A DNA stretch of 56,965 bases from Streptococcus gallolyticus (GTDB lineage Bacteria > Bacillota > Bacilli > Lactobacillales > Streptococcaceae), in NCBI RefSeq assembly GCF_003337175.1, contig NZ_NETH01000009.1, positions 1 to 56,965 of the forward strand, in the 5' to 3' direction. Of the stretch, positions 17,877 through 26,637 are shown one piece after another. Each line of letters opens with the position of its first letter. Position 1 is the first letter of the stretch. A program made the translations under genes and the position numbers. The notes under the pieces are model-generated. The model was not told the DNA's origin. It did not search any database and was given only the letters and a program-made list of their open reading frames with translations.

Positions 17877-17919
17877 TACATTTGTAGATTATTATACAAT
17901 TATCGTTTACGTTTGTCAA
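17877..17919 (-). promoter_or_regulatory. copYAZ promoter with two CopY operators
   Basis: Minus-strand promoter TTGACA (17919-17914), 17-bp spacer, TATAAT (17896-17891): full consensus. A perfect cop box TACATTTGTA (17877-17886, consensus TACANNTGTA) lies just downstream of the -10, and a degenerate box TACGTTTGTC (17908-17917) overlaps the -35. The boxes are 31 bp apart, about three helical turns. Confidence 0.92.
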
Positions 17920-18016
17920 CGATAAAAGATTAAAAAAATGAAACACATTGCAAAAATTAAAGCAATCTGTTCCACCTAGCGTATTATTTTTATTTATCAA
18001 GCAGTTGTAAGTTTGG

Positions 18017-18471
18017 TCATTTTTCCTGCCAATCTTTCTTAGCAAGGCGTTCACGATAGACCTGCATCCGTCTCTTATCTTCTAAAAAATGCGGTGTTGG
18101 TTGCACGATAAAGTTAACAATATCGTCATCACCATAAGGCAAACTCATCATTGTTCAATTTTGCTGCAATGGCTGTGCCTATAAACCTGATTCTTGATTT
18201 CCCATTGATAGTCTGGGTAGTGCTGTTGAAGGTCTTACTGAAGCGCCAGAGTTTCAGCATAAGACACATTGACATCATCAAAAATGGCATCTAAATCACT
18301 TGCTTGTGCCAAGCCAGCTTTTCCTGACAAGACATTCCAAACATTATTGCGTAATGTCCCAGCTGCTAGCCAAGAATCCTGCAAATCCAGCTCTGCTATT
18401 ATGCTAAGAATCCCCATTAACTCTTCATCTTGCACTCTAACGCTTGTTAATCCATAAATCCCATCCCTCAT
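18017..18471 (-). pseudogene. Decayed nucleotidyltransferase-family gene (DUF925-like)
   Basis: The first 78 codons encode ILSIIAELDLQDSWLAAGTL, RNNVWN and DLDAIFDDVNVSYAETL, matching the small nucleotidyltransferase family that carries a catalytic DLD (PF06042). A TAA stop at about 18238 replaces what should be a Gln codon (LQ-stop-DLQQHYPDYQWEIKNQVY). Beyond this the protein resumes in a different register with MSLPYGDDDIVNFIVQPTPH and ends RLAKKDWQEK. About 50 residues between these parts are missing. Its ATG overlaps the preceding gene's TGA, the relic of a coupled pair. Confidence 0.75.
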
Positions 18472-19000
18472 TTCTGGTAACTACTGATAACCTCTTCTAA
18501 CGCTTGCAGACTATCGACAAAGAATAACCTTTTTGCGCTCAGCTGTCGTTAAAAATCCTGCCTGCACCATCTGATTAAATTGTTCTTTGAGGCTATCATG
18601 TTAAAAAGCAAGCAGGGGTTGTCGAGTTGCCCAACACGCGCCCATGAAATAGCCTGAATAATATCTCCTCAAGTGTCCCTGGACCGCCTGGAAACGCGAC
18701 TAAAATGTCGCCCTCTTCCATTAAGAGACGCTTACGCTCGTCCATATCAGCAACAATTTGCAAGTGTGTTAAGCCTTGATGTGCCTTTTCACGTTTTTGC
18801 ATAAAATCAGGCATGATACCATAGACTTTACCACTCTATACCAATACCGTATCCGCCAAAACTTCCATAAGCCTAGTTTTGCTTCCACCATAAACCAAAC
18901 AATGGGCATGTTGAGCTAACCAATTCGCAAATACGACAACTTGTTCATGATAATCTGGCGTATTGCCCATACTTGAAGCCAAATAAACCGTAATAGTCAT
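18468..19000 (-). pseudogene. Decayed LOG-family (TIGR00730) gene
   Basis: From the ATG at 19000 the frame reads TVYLASSMGNTPDYHEQVV, then VYGGSKTRLMEVLADTV, then a TAG at about 18838, then GKVYGIMPDFMQKREKAHQG and VAFPGGPGTLEEI (the family's PGGxGTxxE motif). A frameshift near 18660 moves the C-terminus (ISWARVGQLDNPCLLFN) into another frame. The VYGGS motif itself is already altered (KTRLMEV where homologues have G residues). LOG proteins cleave nucleoside 5'-monophosphates at the N-glycosidic bond. At least two disabling lesions. Confidence 0.8.
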
Positions 19001-19039
19001 CTTTTTTATTTCCCCATTTCAAAAAACACTTTTATGATA

Positions 19040-19069
19040 ACACAAAAGAACCCGCCAATTAGCGAGCTC
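19040..19069 (-). terminator. Terminator of the rimP-rbfA operon
   Basis: On the minus strand GAGCTCGC (19069-19062) pairs throughout, with two G.U pairs, with GCGGGTTC (19055-19048) around TAATTG, followed by TTTTGTG. It lies 40 bp after the rbfA stop. Confidence 0.75.
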
Positions 19070-19109
19070 TTAATTGTTTTTCTATTTTTAACTGAAATGG
19101 AAAGCGATG

Positions 19110-19460
19110 TTATTTTTTAGCTTCCAAATCACGAAGCATTTGGTCAATTTTATTGCCGTATTCGATTGATTCATCTTTGATGAAGGTCAAATCTGGAATT
19201 TTGTACATAGTCAAGTTGCGACCAAGTTCACGTTTGATAGTTCCTTTTGCTTTTTCAAGACCAGTTTGGGCTTTTTGATTATCTGACGCAAGTTCAGAGT
19301 GAATCGTGTAATACACTTTAGCCATTGAAAGATCTCCAAGCATTTGCACATCCGTAATTGTCACATCTTGAACACGTGGGTCACGAACTTTTTTTTGCAA
19401 AATGTCGTTTACTTCACGTTTGATTTCCATACCAACACGGTCAACACGATGATTAGCCAT
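19110..19460 (-). CDS. rbfA: 30S ribosome-binding factor A
   Basis: A 116-residue RbfA with the type-II KH fold: [41 protein letters not shown], and [20 protein letters not shown]. It binds pre-30S particles and helps mature the 16S rRNA 5' end. Last gene of the rimP-nusA-rnpM-ylxQ-infB-rbfA operon, but separated from infB by an unusually long 495-bp spacer. Confidence 0.95.
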   Translation of the reverse strand: MANHRVDRVGMEIKREVNDILQKKVRDPRVQDVTITDVQMLGDLSMAKVYYTIHSELASDNQKAQTGLEKAKGTIKRELGRNLTMYKIPDLTFIKDESIEYGNKIDQMLRDLEAKK

Positions 19461-19955
19461 GAAATACCCTTTCTAGTGATTTTGATATTTTTTATTTTTC
19501 TAAAGAAGTCTTTTTGATACTTTCCTTAAGTGCCTTGCTGTTTCATATCTAGGATGAGACCTCAAACCATCCACTAGATACTTTGAGTCGTCACGTCAGT
19601 AAATCTAACAATCCAGTAAACGGCTAAAGGAAACTAAGGAATGCCATGCCTAAGTTTTGAGCCTAAGCTCGCAGTAGCTAACTGGCAGTTCTTACTTGCT
19701 TTACAAAAATTGCTGACAAGTGATGCTGACCATATCAGCTTTATCTGCCAGCTCAAATCCTTCACTGAACGATTTGAGCTAGTCAAGTAGGAGGGGATGA
19801 CGAACTCTGAATCTTTGGGTTCTGTACCACCCCTTAACGTTTCAACGGCTAAAGCTTTCAGTCGATAATACTGGAAGTTTTCGACTAATGTAACGTTTGG
19901 AAAGAGCTCCATAGAGATGCCGTATTCCCATTAGAGACTTTAGTCTCAATGGGAA
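19461..19955 (-). other. Long structured spacer between infB and rbfA
   Basis: No convincing gene. A 92-codon frame (19634-19912) exists but has no ribosome site and no protein-like pattern. The RNA sense (minus strand) is rich in inverted repeats: a hairpin at 19924-19955, TTAGTCGA/TCGACT arms near 19860-19890, and AGCTCAAATC/GATTTGAGCT (19750-19759 with 19771-19780). It looks like a structured RNA or an intergenic repeat element inserted in the operon. Confidence 0.45.
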
Positions 19956-19956
19956 T
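19924..19956 (-). other. Strong hairpin directly after the infB stop codon
   Basis: TTCCCATT-GAGACT pairs with AGTCTC-AATGGGAA (14 bp, one bulge, 2-nt loop). It begins at the infB stop codon. There is no following T-run, so mRNA stabilisation or processing is more likely than termination. Confidence 0.7.
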
Positions 19957-22682
19957 CAACGTTTAATTTCTTCCATGATGTAGCCTTCGATGACATCATC
20001 AACTTTAATGTCGTTGTAATTTTCAATCATCAAACCACCTTCTTGCCCATTTCCGATTTCTTTAACGTCATCTTTGAAATGTTTAAGGCTAGCAAGTTTT
20101 CCGTCGAAGATAACGACACCGTCACGGATGACACGGGCGTTAGCATCACGAGTGATTTTACCACTTGTAACCATGAATCCACCGATTGTACCAACTTTAG
20201 AAACTTTGAAGGTTTCGCGGATGATAGCTTCACCGATGATTTTTTCTTTATATTCAGGGTCAAGCATACCTTTCATGGCATCTTCAACTTCTTCGATAAC
20301 TTTGTAGATAATTGAATGAAGACGAATTTCCACTTCATCAGTTTCTGCTTGTTGACGTGCTTGTGGTGTAGGACGTACGTTAAATCCAATGATGACGGCA
20401 TTTGAGGCTTCAGCAAGGGTAACGTCTGATTCGTTAATAGCACCAACAGCTGAGTGGACAACTGAGACTTTCACGCCTTCCACATCAATTTTAAGAAGTG
20501 AGGCAGCAAGAGCTTCAACTGAACCTTGTACATCGGCTTTGATGATAACATTAACAGTCTTAACTTCACCTGCTTTCAGCGTATCAAAGAGGTTTTCAAG
20601 GCTAACACGCTGTGTTACTTGACGTTGTTTTATCAATGCACGTTTCGCACGTTCTTCACCAGCGGCACGCGCAGCTTTTTCATCTGCGTAAACGGCAAAG
20701 TGGTCACCTGCCATAGGTACTTCATTCAAACCAGTGATTGATACAGGTGTTGATGGTTCAGCTACCTTAACACGACGTCCGAGGTCATTAACCATTGCAC
20801 GAACACGACCAAATGAGTTCCCAACAACGATTGGATCTTGAACGTGAAGCGTACCTTGTTGAACAAGAAGTGTTGCGATAGCACCTTTACCTTTATCAAG
20901 ACGAGCTTCGATAACAGTACCGATGGCACGGACTGTAGGGTCTGCTTTTAATTCTTCCATCTCAGCAACAAGGAGGACTGTCTCTAGTAACTCGTTAATG
21001 TTTTTACCAAATTTAGCTGAAATTTCAACAAATTCACAGTCACCACCCCAAGCCGTTGAGATGATACCGTGTTCTGCCAATTCACCGATAACACGTTCTG
21101 GGTTGGCACCTGGTTTATCAATTTTGTTGATTGCAACGATGATTGGGACACCAGCAGCTTTAGAGTGGTTAATAGCTTCGACTGTTTGAGGCATAACACC
21201 GTCATCAGCAGCAACAATCAAGATTGTAATATCTGTGATGGATGCCCCACGCGCACGCATTGATGTAAATGCTGCGTGTCCTGGTGTATCAAGGAAAGTA
21301 ATTTTCTTCCCATTTTCAATGATTTGATAAGCACCAATATGTTGAGTGATACCACCAGCTTCGCCTGTAGCGACACGTGAATTACGAAGGGTATCAAGAA
21401 GGGTTGTTTTACCATGGTCAACGTGACCCATGATGGTAACAACAGGTGCACGTTCAACCATATTTTCAGGATTGAGGTAATCTTCATCTACGAAGAAGCG
21501 TTCAATATCAGCTTCGTCAACCTCAATTTTTTGATGAGCTTCAATACCATAATCAACCATCAACAATTCGATTGTATCGCTGTCAAGGGATTGGTTTTGT
21601 GTTGCCATAACACCCATCATGAACAATTTTTTAACAATTTCAGCTGGTTCGCGTTTAATACGTTTTGCGATTTCAGCGACTGTCATACCTTCAGTATATT
21701 CAAATTCTTTAGGCAATTCATGAAACTTACGCTCTGTTACAGGTTTTGGCGTAGTGTTCCGATTCGCTTTTCCTTTTTTGTTTTTCTTGTTATTATTCCA
21801 GTTACTATTTCTTTGATTTCTCACTTGGTTTTGATTATTCCAGTTTTTTCTATTTTTATTCTTGCGCGGTCCGTCTTCATTCTCATGATTGTAATCATGT
21901 GATTTTTCAGGACGAACTTGTTTCTTACGACGTTTATCAGCAGTTGGTGCAGGATGTTCTGCCACAACAGTTTGTGGAGCAGGCGCAGCCCTTTTAACTA
22001 CTGCTTTCTTTTCTTCAGCCTTAGCTTTTGCCTCAACACGAGCCTTTTGTTCTTGCTCTTTTGCAGCGGCTGCTTTGCGTTTGGCATTTTCTTGCTCATG
22101 AATTCGATTTTCGCTTTGACGTGAATACTCAGCATTTTGTTCAGCTTTTATAGCAGCGGCACGTGCTTTAAAGTCAACACGTGGTTTTGCTGGTTGCTGA
22201 CGGTTATCGTGGCGATTATCACGTTGATCTCTTCGATTATGATTTTGAGAATTGCGATCGCGTTTATTTTGTTTACGATTATTTTGGGCATTCCCTTGTC
22301 GATCATTACGATTTGAACGGTCATCGCGACGTTGGTCGTTGCGACGTTTTTTATCGCCACCATTAGCGCGTCTTTCAGCTTCGGCTTTAGCACGCGCTTC
22401 ACGCTCAGCCTTAAAATTACGACTTTGTGGTTTTGCTGGTGTTGCAGGAGTAGCTTTTGGAGCTTGTGCAACTGTTTTTTCAGATGCTTTTTCTACTTTA
22501 GGTTTAGCTGGAGTAGATTGAGGCTTATCTGAAAATTTTGCCACAATGCGTTTGACATCAGATTCTTCAACGCTAGAAGAATGGCTCTTAACAGCAAGTC
22601 CTAATTCTTGAGCATATTCAACAACTTCCTTGCTTGATTTACCCAATTCTTTAGCAATTTCATATAATCTTTTCTTTGACAA
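19956..22682 (-). CDS. infB: Translation initiation factor IF-2
   Basis: A 908-residue IF-2. The N-terminal domain has the IF2_N motif ([20 protein letters not shown], residues 1-55) and a long low-complexity, Arg/Asn/Gln/Lys-rich linker (~60-330). A second IF2_N follows ([20 protein letters not shown]). The GTPase domain starts at ~410 with G1 [10 protein letters not shown]3 DTPGHAAF and G4 NKID, followed by domains II-IV ending in GYIMEEIKR. It brings fMet-tRNA to the 30S subunit and promotes subunit joining. Fifth gene of the operon; length normal for streptococci. Confidence 0.97.
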   Translation of the reverse strand: MSKKRLYEIAKELGKSSKEVVEYAQELGLAVKSHSSSVEESDVKRIVAKFSDKPQSTPAKPKVEKASEKTVAQAPKATPATPAKPQSRNFKAEREARAKAEAERRANGGDKKRRNDQRRDDRSNRNDRQGNAQNNRKQNKRDRNSQNHNRRDQRDNRHDNRQQPAKPRVDFKARAAAIKAEQNAEYSRQSENRIHEQENAKRKAAAAKEQEQKARVEAKAKAEEKKAVVKRAAPAPQTVVAEHPAPTADKRRKKQVRPEKSHDYNHENEDGPRKNKNRKNWNNQNQVRNQRNSNWNNNKKNKKGKANRNTTPKPVTERKFHELPKEFEYTEGMTVAEIAKRIKREPAEIVKKLFMMGVMATQNQSLDSDTIELLMVDYGIEAHQKIEVDEADIERFFVDEDYLNPENMVERAPVVTIMGHVDHGKTTLLDTLRNSRVATGEAGGITQHIGAYQIIENGKKITFLDTPGHAAFTSMRARGASITDITILIVAADDGVMPQTVEAINHSKAAGVPIIVAINKIDKPGANPERVIGELAEHGIISTAWGGDCEFVEISAKFGKNINELLETVLLVAEMEELKADPTVRAIGTVIEARLDKGKGAIATLLVQQGTLHVQDPIVVGNSFGRVRAMVNDLGRRVKVAEPSTPVSITGLNEVPMAGDHFAVYADEKAARAAGEERAKRALIKQRQVTQRVSLENLFDTLKAGEVKTVNVIIKADVQGSVEALAASLLKIDVEGVKVSVVHSAVGAINESDVTLAEASNAVIIGFNVRPTPQARQQAETDEVEIRLHSIIYKVIEEVEDAMKGMLDPEYKEKIIGEAIIRETFKVSKVGTIGGFMVTSGKITRDANARVIRDGVVIFDGKLASLKHFKDDVKEIGNGQEGGLMIENYNDIKVDDVIEGYIMEEIKR

Positions 22683-22701
22683 TTGATGTCCTCCTATTCT
22701 T

Positions 22702-23004
22702 TTAGTTCATAAGAGTCCTCATCTTCTTTGAAAATCCAGCATCTGCTATGGCTACCACTTTACGCAGTTTTCCAAGAGCAGCACTTAATTCCAGTGTGTT
22801 AAACACTGTGGAGACTTCTACTTTGTAATATTGACATTTATCAGTTGTTTTCTTTGTCAAATTAGCGCCAGCATCATTGGCTAGGAAAATAAGCTGTGCT
22901 TTTCCAGATTGAATCGCTTTGATAACTAATTCTTCACCAGAGATAACTTTTCCTGCTCGCTGTGCCAGACCAATCAAATTTGACAATCTTTCACGCTTAT
23001 TCAA
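22702..23004 (-). CDS. ylxQ: YlxQ, L7Ae-like RNA-binding protein, probable TTG start
   Basis: A ~100-residue L7Ae/eL8-fold protein: [40 protein letters not shown], then [16 protein letters not shown]. It probably binds kink-turn RNA. The TTG at 23004 (LNKRERLS) gives the usual family length and overlaps the rnpM stop by 8 bp; an ATG at 23046 would add 14 unrelated residues inside rnpM. The ribosome site for the TTG is weak (GAAGAGAG), so the start is less certain than the gene. Confidence 0.88.
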   Translation of the reverse strand: MNKRERLSNLIGLAQRAGKVISGEELVIKAIQSGKAQLIFLANDAGANLTKKTTDKCQYYKVEVSTVFNTLELSAALGKLRKVVAIADAGFSKKMRTLMN

Positions 23005-23293
23005 GACCCAACTCTCTTCTTTTAACTTTGTGATCGACGTAAGCAATTAATTCATCGTAAAATTCGTCAGGAACTTCCATTGAAAAACTACGATTAAACA
23101 CTTTTTTATTTTTAGCTTGGATTGCTTCTTCATTGTCAAGCTTGATGTAAGCACCGCGACCGTTTTTCTTACCAGTCGGGTCGATAAAAATCTCGCCTTC
23201 TTTGTTCTTAACAATGCGAAGCAAATCGCGCTTATCAATTACTTCGCCTGAAACAACTGATTTTCTTAAAGGTATTTTACGTGTTTTAGCCAT
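22997..23293 (-). CDS. rnpM: RNase P modulator / YlxR RNA-binding protein
   Basis: A 98-residue YlxR-family protein: KTRKIPLRKSVVSGEVIDKR, DLLRIVKNKEGEIFIDPTGK, and the basic GRGAYIKL motif. YlxR (RnpM) has been reported to bind and restrain the RNA subunit of RNase P in B. subtilis. I use the ATG at 23293 (MAKTRK); the preceding TTG codon is also in frame. It sits between nusA and ylxQ, the standard order. Confidence 0.92.
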   Translation of the reverse strand: MAKTRKIPLRKSVVSGEVIDKRDLLRIVKNKEGEIFIDPTGKKNGRGAYIKLDNEEAIQAKNKKVFNRSFSMEVPDEFYDELIAYVDHKVKRRELGLE

Positions 23294-23312
23294 CAAACAC
23301 CTCTATCTTTCT

Positions 23313-24503
23313 TTACTCTGCGTCGTTTGCTACAACTTCAGTTTCAACAGATTCAGCTGCTTCTTCAACAGGTGCAACTTCTTCTTGTGCTACAGCTGCA
23401 TTTGCTTCACGTTCAGCTTCAAGTGCTTCGTATTCTGATGCAGATTTGATGTCGATACGGTAGCCAGTTAAATGAGCTGCCAAACGAACGTTTTGTCCAC
23501 GGCGACCGATAGCAAGTGACAATTTGTTGTCAGGAACGACAACAGTCGCACGTTTGCTGTCTTCTTCGTCAAAAAGAACCATATCAACTTCTGCTGGCGC
23601 AATGGCGTTGTAGATGAATTCTGCTGGGTCTTCAACCCATTGGATAACATCGATATTTTCTTCGATTGGTACTTCAACACCAGCTTTGGCATCATAACGT
23701 TTTGGATGGAATTTGCTAATCACTTTCTTGATGTTGCTTCCACCACGACCGACGATAGTACCGATAGCATCAACGTTTGGATTGTGGCTACAAACAGCAA
23801 CTTTTGTACGGTCGCCGGCCTCACGTGAAACGCTCATGATTTCAACTGTTCCGTCAAATACTTCAGGAATTTCTTGTTCCATAATGCGTTTGATGAATTG
23901 TGGGTGGCTACGGCTTACAAAAACGTTGACACCTTTTGGATTGTTTTCAACTTTGTAAACATAAACTTCAATACGGTCATGTGATTTGAAGGTTTCACCA
24001 GGAATTTGATCTTGGTGTGATAATTGCGCTTCAAGCGAACCAAGGTTAACATAGATGAAACGTTGGTCAAAACGTTCAACAGTACCAGTCATGATTTCGC
24101 CTTCGTGTTGTTTGTACTCATTGTAAGTTACTTCACGAATTTGACGGCGCATTTTTTCCATGATTGTTTGTTTAGCTGATTGAGCAGCAACTCGACCAAA
24201 TTCCGTAACAGATTCTTCAAAACGAATTTTATCACCGAGTTCATAAGCTGAACTGATTTTCAACGCATCTGACAAACTGATTTCTAAACGGCTATCAAAA
24301 ACTTCTTCAACAACTTCACGAACAGTGTAAACTTTAAAATCACCTTTTTTGTCATCGAATTCAATAACACATGATTCAGATTGACCATAACGACGTTTGT
24401 AAGCTGATTTCAAAGACTCTTTCACAGCGTCAATGATGTCTTCTTTGTTAATGTGTTTTTCTTCTTCCAAAATACGGAAGGCTTCTAGCATTTCTTTGCT
24501 CAT
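23313..24503 (-). CDS. nusA: Transcription termination/antitermination protein NusA
   Basis: A ~396-residue NusA: N-terminal RNA-polymerase-binding domain (MSKEMLEAFRILEEEKHINK), S1 domain (GEIMTGTVERFDQRFIYVNL), then two KH domains (GTIVGRGGSNIKKV and LAIGRRGQNVRLA), and a short acidic Glu/Ala tail instead of the long AR repeats of proteobacteria. I use the ATG at 24503; an ATG three codons upstream is possible. One oddity: VAVCSHNPNVDAIG has Cys where homologues I recall have Arg. Second gene after rimP. Confidence 0.95.
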   Translation of the reverse strand: MSKEMLEAFRILEEEKHINKEDIIDAVKESLKSAYKRRYGQSESCVIEFDDKKGDFKVYTVREVVEEVFDSRLEISLSDALKISSAYELGDKIRFEESVTEFGRVAAQSAKQTIMEKMRRQIREVTYNEYKQHEGEIMTGTVERFDQRFIYVNLGSLEAQLSHQDQIPGETFKSHDRIEVYVYKVENNPKGVNVFVSRSHPQFIKRIMEQEIPEVFDGTVEIMSVSREAGDRTKVAVCSHNPNVDAIGTIVGRGGSNIKKVISKFHPKRYDAKAGVEVPIEENIDVIQWVEDPAEFIYNAIAPAEVDMVLFDEEDSKRATVVVPDNKLSLAIGRRGQNVRLAAHLTGYRIDIKSASEYEALEAEREANAAVAQEEVAPVEEAAESVETEVVANDAE

Positions 24504-24587
24504 TGTTTTCATTGCTCTACATGGTCAGCAGAGCCTATCCTTTCGTCTATATCTAAATAAAATCAGATTGTAGTTTGTAAAACTTGA

Positions 24588-25067
24588 CTACAATTTCACT
24601 GCCAAACGCGCTTTTGCAACTGTCGAATACGGAATTGCAACTGTTTTTTTCCGCGTTTTATTCAAATAATCAATGGTCAATGTGTCACCGTCAAAAGCAA
24701 CAAGGTCTCCTTGGAATACCTTAACTTTATCGATCGCTTTGTAGAGACTAACATTGACATAAGAACCTACAGCTTTTTCAAGAGCTTCTTTCGTTTTTAA
24801 CGGACGCTCTAAACCAGGGCTAGACACTTCCAACATATACTGCTCTGGAAATGGGTCTGGTTGAATCGCATCAAGCAAAGGGCTGATAATTTCAGTCAAC
24901 TCTGCTGTATCATCTACCGTAATCCCTTCTGGCTTGTCAATTAAGATGCTAAGCACATAATCGCTCCCCATCCTCTCATACTCGACATCAACCAATTCAA
25001 ACGGCTCTTTAATAGCTGGTGCAACCACTTCTGTAACAACATCAATGATTGTATTTGCGTTTGCGAT
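24588..25067 (-). CDS. rimP: Ribosome maturation factor RimP, apparent ATC start
   Basis: A 159-residue Rim[41 protein letters not shown], then the SH3-like C-terminal domain ending [10 protein letters not shown]. It helps assemble the 30S subunit. No ATG, GTG or TTG fits the family start. The ATG upstream (25121) lacks a ribosome site and adds residues unlike the family. AAAGGAGGGG lies 8 nt (from GGAGG) before an ATC at 25067-25065; starting there gives [11 protein letters not shown] and 159 residues, the length I recall for pneumococcal RimP. First gene of the nusA-infB operon. Product call firm; start codon inferred. Confidence 0.93.
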   Translation of the reverse strand: MANANTIIDVVTEVVAPAIKEPFELVDVEYERMGSDYVLSILIDKPEGITVDDTAELTEIISPLLDAIQPDPFPEQYMLEVSSPGLERPLKTKEALEKAVGSYVNVSLYKAIDKVKVFQGDLVAFDGDTLTIDYLNKTRKKTVAIPYSTVAKARLAVKL

Positions 25068-25262
25068 AAGAATCCCCTCCTTTATCTTCAAAATCAAAAA
25101 TAGAAAGTTCACTACGCTCATTCACTTCTACGAAGTGGACTTGTAGCGTCTCATCGTAGAACTTTGCTCTTAATCTCGTGTAATCACTAGCCTTTTGGGC
25201 TAAAATGAGATTTAAGCACCACAAGAGGCGAAGTCACAAACTCCGCCTCCTTCTACATATTT
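25068..25262 (-). promoter_or_regulatory. Structured 5' leader of the rimP-nusA-infB operon
   Basis: About 195 nt lie between the promoter and the inferred rimP start. The RNA can form GAGGCG-AGT/ACT-CGCCTC (near 25233-25208) and a TTCTACGA/TCGTAGAA stem around the middle. A 60-codon frame crosses it, but this seems incidental. An autoregulatory or attenuating leader is plausible; no known riboswitch is recognised. Confidence 0.5.
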
Positions 25263-25268
25263 TCTATT

Positions 25269-25297
25269 ATTATACCACAATAGCTTACACTTGGCAA
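25269..25297 (-). promoter_or_regulatory. Promoter of the rimP-nusA-infB operon
   Basis: TTGCCA (25297-25292), 17-bp spacer, TATAAT (25274-25269) on the minus strand, upstream of the ~195-nt leader. Confidence 0.85.
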
Positions 25298-25299
25298 GT

Positions 25300-25870
25300 A
25301 CCAAGCGACTATTTATTATATTTAGTAAAGCAACAATAAGTCTTCATACCCCTGTCGGAAAATCCTTTAAAAGCAAGTGGAGAAGGACAATAAACCTAAG
25401 ACGGTGTAGAGATATAAGAACAACACGATGATTAGACACCAAAACTACACTTAATGCTAAGCAAGCAAAAGCAACCTCCCAAATGACTCGCCACACTCTA
25501 AGACAGATTGGCTTATTCAATGAGCCAATTCTCAGAGCCTATCTGCCCATCCTACATAGTAGACAATAAGGAAGCGCTTAATGGCTTAGCGAATCACTTT
25601 GAACTGCTTTATCTGTTTGACGCTACTCTGATGCTTATTTAAAGCACAAGCGGACTTTTAATGGATTGACAATTCAGTTGACTTGATATCGGTTTCAAAA
25701 CCTTTAGAACATAAACATTTAACGACCATACTCAAAACTTAGACCCACCAATTGAAACATTGAAAGCAAAACATGAACATAGGGGCTAAAGCCAAAGAGA
25801 GATTTCAAAAACTTGACTGCTGACGAGCAAAAACAGGACAATCGCATCAACGTCTTGTTCTTGCAATGGG
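25300..25870. other. Gene-free tract between the operon promoter and tRNA-Ser
   Basis: About 570 bp without a credible gene; stops are dense in all frames. Short protein-like islands exist (for example NHFELLYLFDATLMLI on the plus strand near 25590) but are not enough to name a family. A small inverted repeat, ATTGGCT/AGCCAAT, lies near 25510-25535. It reads as decayed coding or IS sequence. Confidence 0.4.
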
Positions 25871-25875
25871 ATATA

Positions 25876-25961
25876 AGGAGAGGAGGGGATTCGAACCCCC
25901 GAGCCCAGATTGGACTACACGCTTTCCAAGCGTGCGCACTCAGCCACTATGCGACCTCTCC
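25876..25961 (-). tRNA. tRNA-Ser (GGA anticodon)
   Basis: A class II tRNA with acceptor stem GGAGAGG/CCTCTCC, D-arm TCGCATAGTGGCTGAGTG, anticodon arm CACGC-TTGGAAA-GCGTG (anticodon GGA), a long variable arm (GTCC/GGGC), and T-arm GGGGG-TTCGAAT-CCCCT. GGA reads UCC and UCU serine codons. CCA is not encoded. The base after the acceptor stem would be U, which is unusual for a serine tRNA discriminator. Confidence 0.95.
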
Positions 25962-25998
25962 AAGATAAGCTTAGACAGCCATGCTACTAAGCTATGAA

Positions 25999-26637
25999 TT
26001 ACCTAAACTGTGCTTCGACACGGTAAATGACTTGACCTTTTTGAGAAAATTTTTCCTCATATTCTGTCATGACATTTCCCACAAAATCACTAGCATGCAG
26101 ATCTAGCCAAACTTGTTTTAAAATCATGCCATATTGTGAGAAACTTGCCAAACTGTATTCAAACAAACCACGGTTATCCGTTTTGAAATGAATTTCACCC
26201 TGTTCTGGTAAAATGTGACGGTAAGCATCCAAGAATGTCTTATACGTTAAACGGCGTTTTTCATGACGTTTTTTCGGCCATGGATCTGAAAAATTCAAAT
26301 ACATTAAATCAATCTCACCATCTGCAAAATAATTTGTCAAATCAGAGCCATCAACTAACAACAAACGAACATTCGGTGCTTGACTATCTAACACTTTATC
26401 TAAAGCATAGCTAAGCACAGATACTTGAATGTCAATTCCGATATAGTTAATATCTGGATTTTGCAAAGCCATTCCAGTAATGAAAGCTCCTTTTCCTGAA
26501 CCTACTTCAATGTGGATCGGATTATCATTACCAAATACTTCGCGCCAACGTCCTTTGGCTTCTTCTGGATTTAAAATAACATAGTGTGGGTTATTTTCTA
26601 AGTGCTCCTCAGCACCCTTACGTTTTCTAACTCGCAT
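25999..26637 (-). CDS. trmB: tRNA (guanine-N7)-methyltransferase
   Basis: A 212-residue TrmB that makes m7G46 in tRNA using SAM. Motif I reads [17 protein letters not shown], motif II region [16 protein letters not shown], and the catalytic/tRNA motif is [16 protein letters not shown]. Its start overlaps the ccrZ stop by one base (TAATG), so it is translated from the ecsAB-ccrZ-trmB transcript. In pneumococcus ccrZ and trmB are likewise adjacent. Confidence 0.95.
   Translation of the reverse strand: MRVRKRKGAEEHLENNPHYVILNPEEAKGRWREVFGNDNPIHIEVGSGKGAFITGMALQNPDINYIGIDIQVSVLSYALDKVLDSQAPNVRLLLVDGSDLTNYFADGEIDLMYLNFSDPWPKKRHEKRRLTYKTFLDAYRHILPEQGEIHFKTDNRGLFEYSLASFSQYGMILKQVWLDLHASDFVGNVMTEYEEKFSQKGQVIYRVEAQFR

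Noticed and set aside
17860..18054. 64-codon minus-strand frame upstream of copY
   Set aside because: It contains the cop operators and promoter and has no ribosome site; a chance frame.
19634..19912. 92-codon minus-strand frame in the infB-rbfA spacer as a gene
   Set aside because: No ribosome site, no protein-like pattern, and the sequence is dominated by inverted repeats, which explains it better as structured RNA.
20043..22532. Several 60-160-codon plus-strand frames opposite infB
   Set aside because: They are antisense shadows of the highly biased infB sequence and lack ribosome sites.
25042..25224. 60-codon minus-strand frame upstream of rimP as a leader peptide gene
   Set aside because: It runs through the stems of the leader and through the rimP ribosome site; no SD precedes it and its composition looks incidental.
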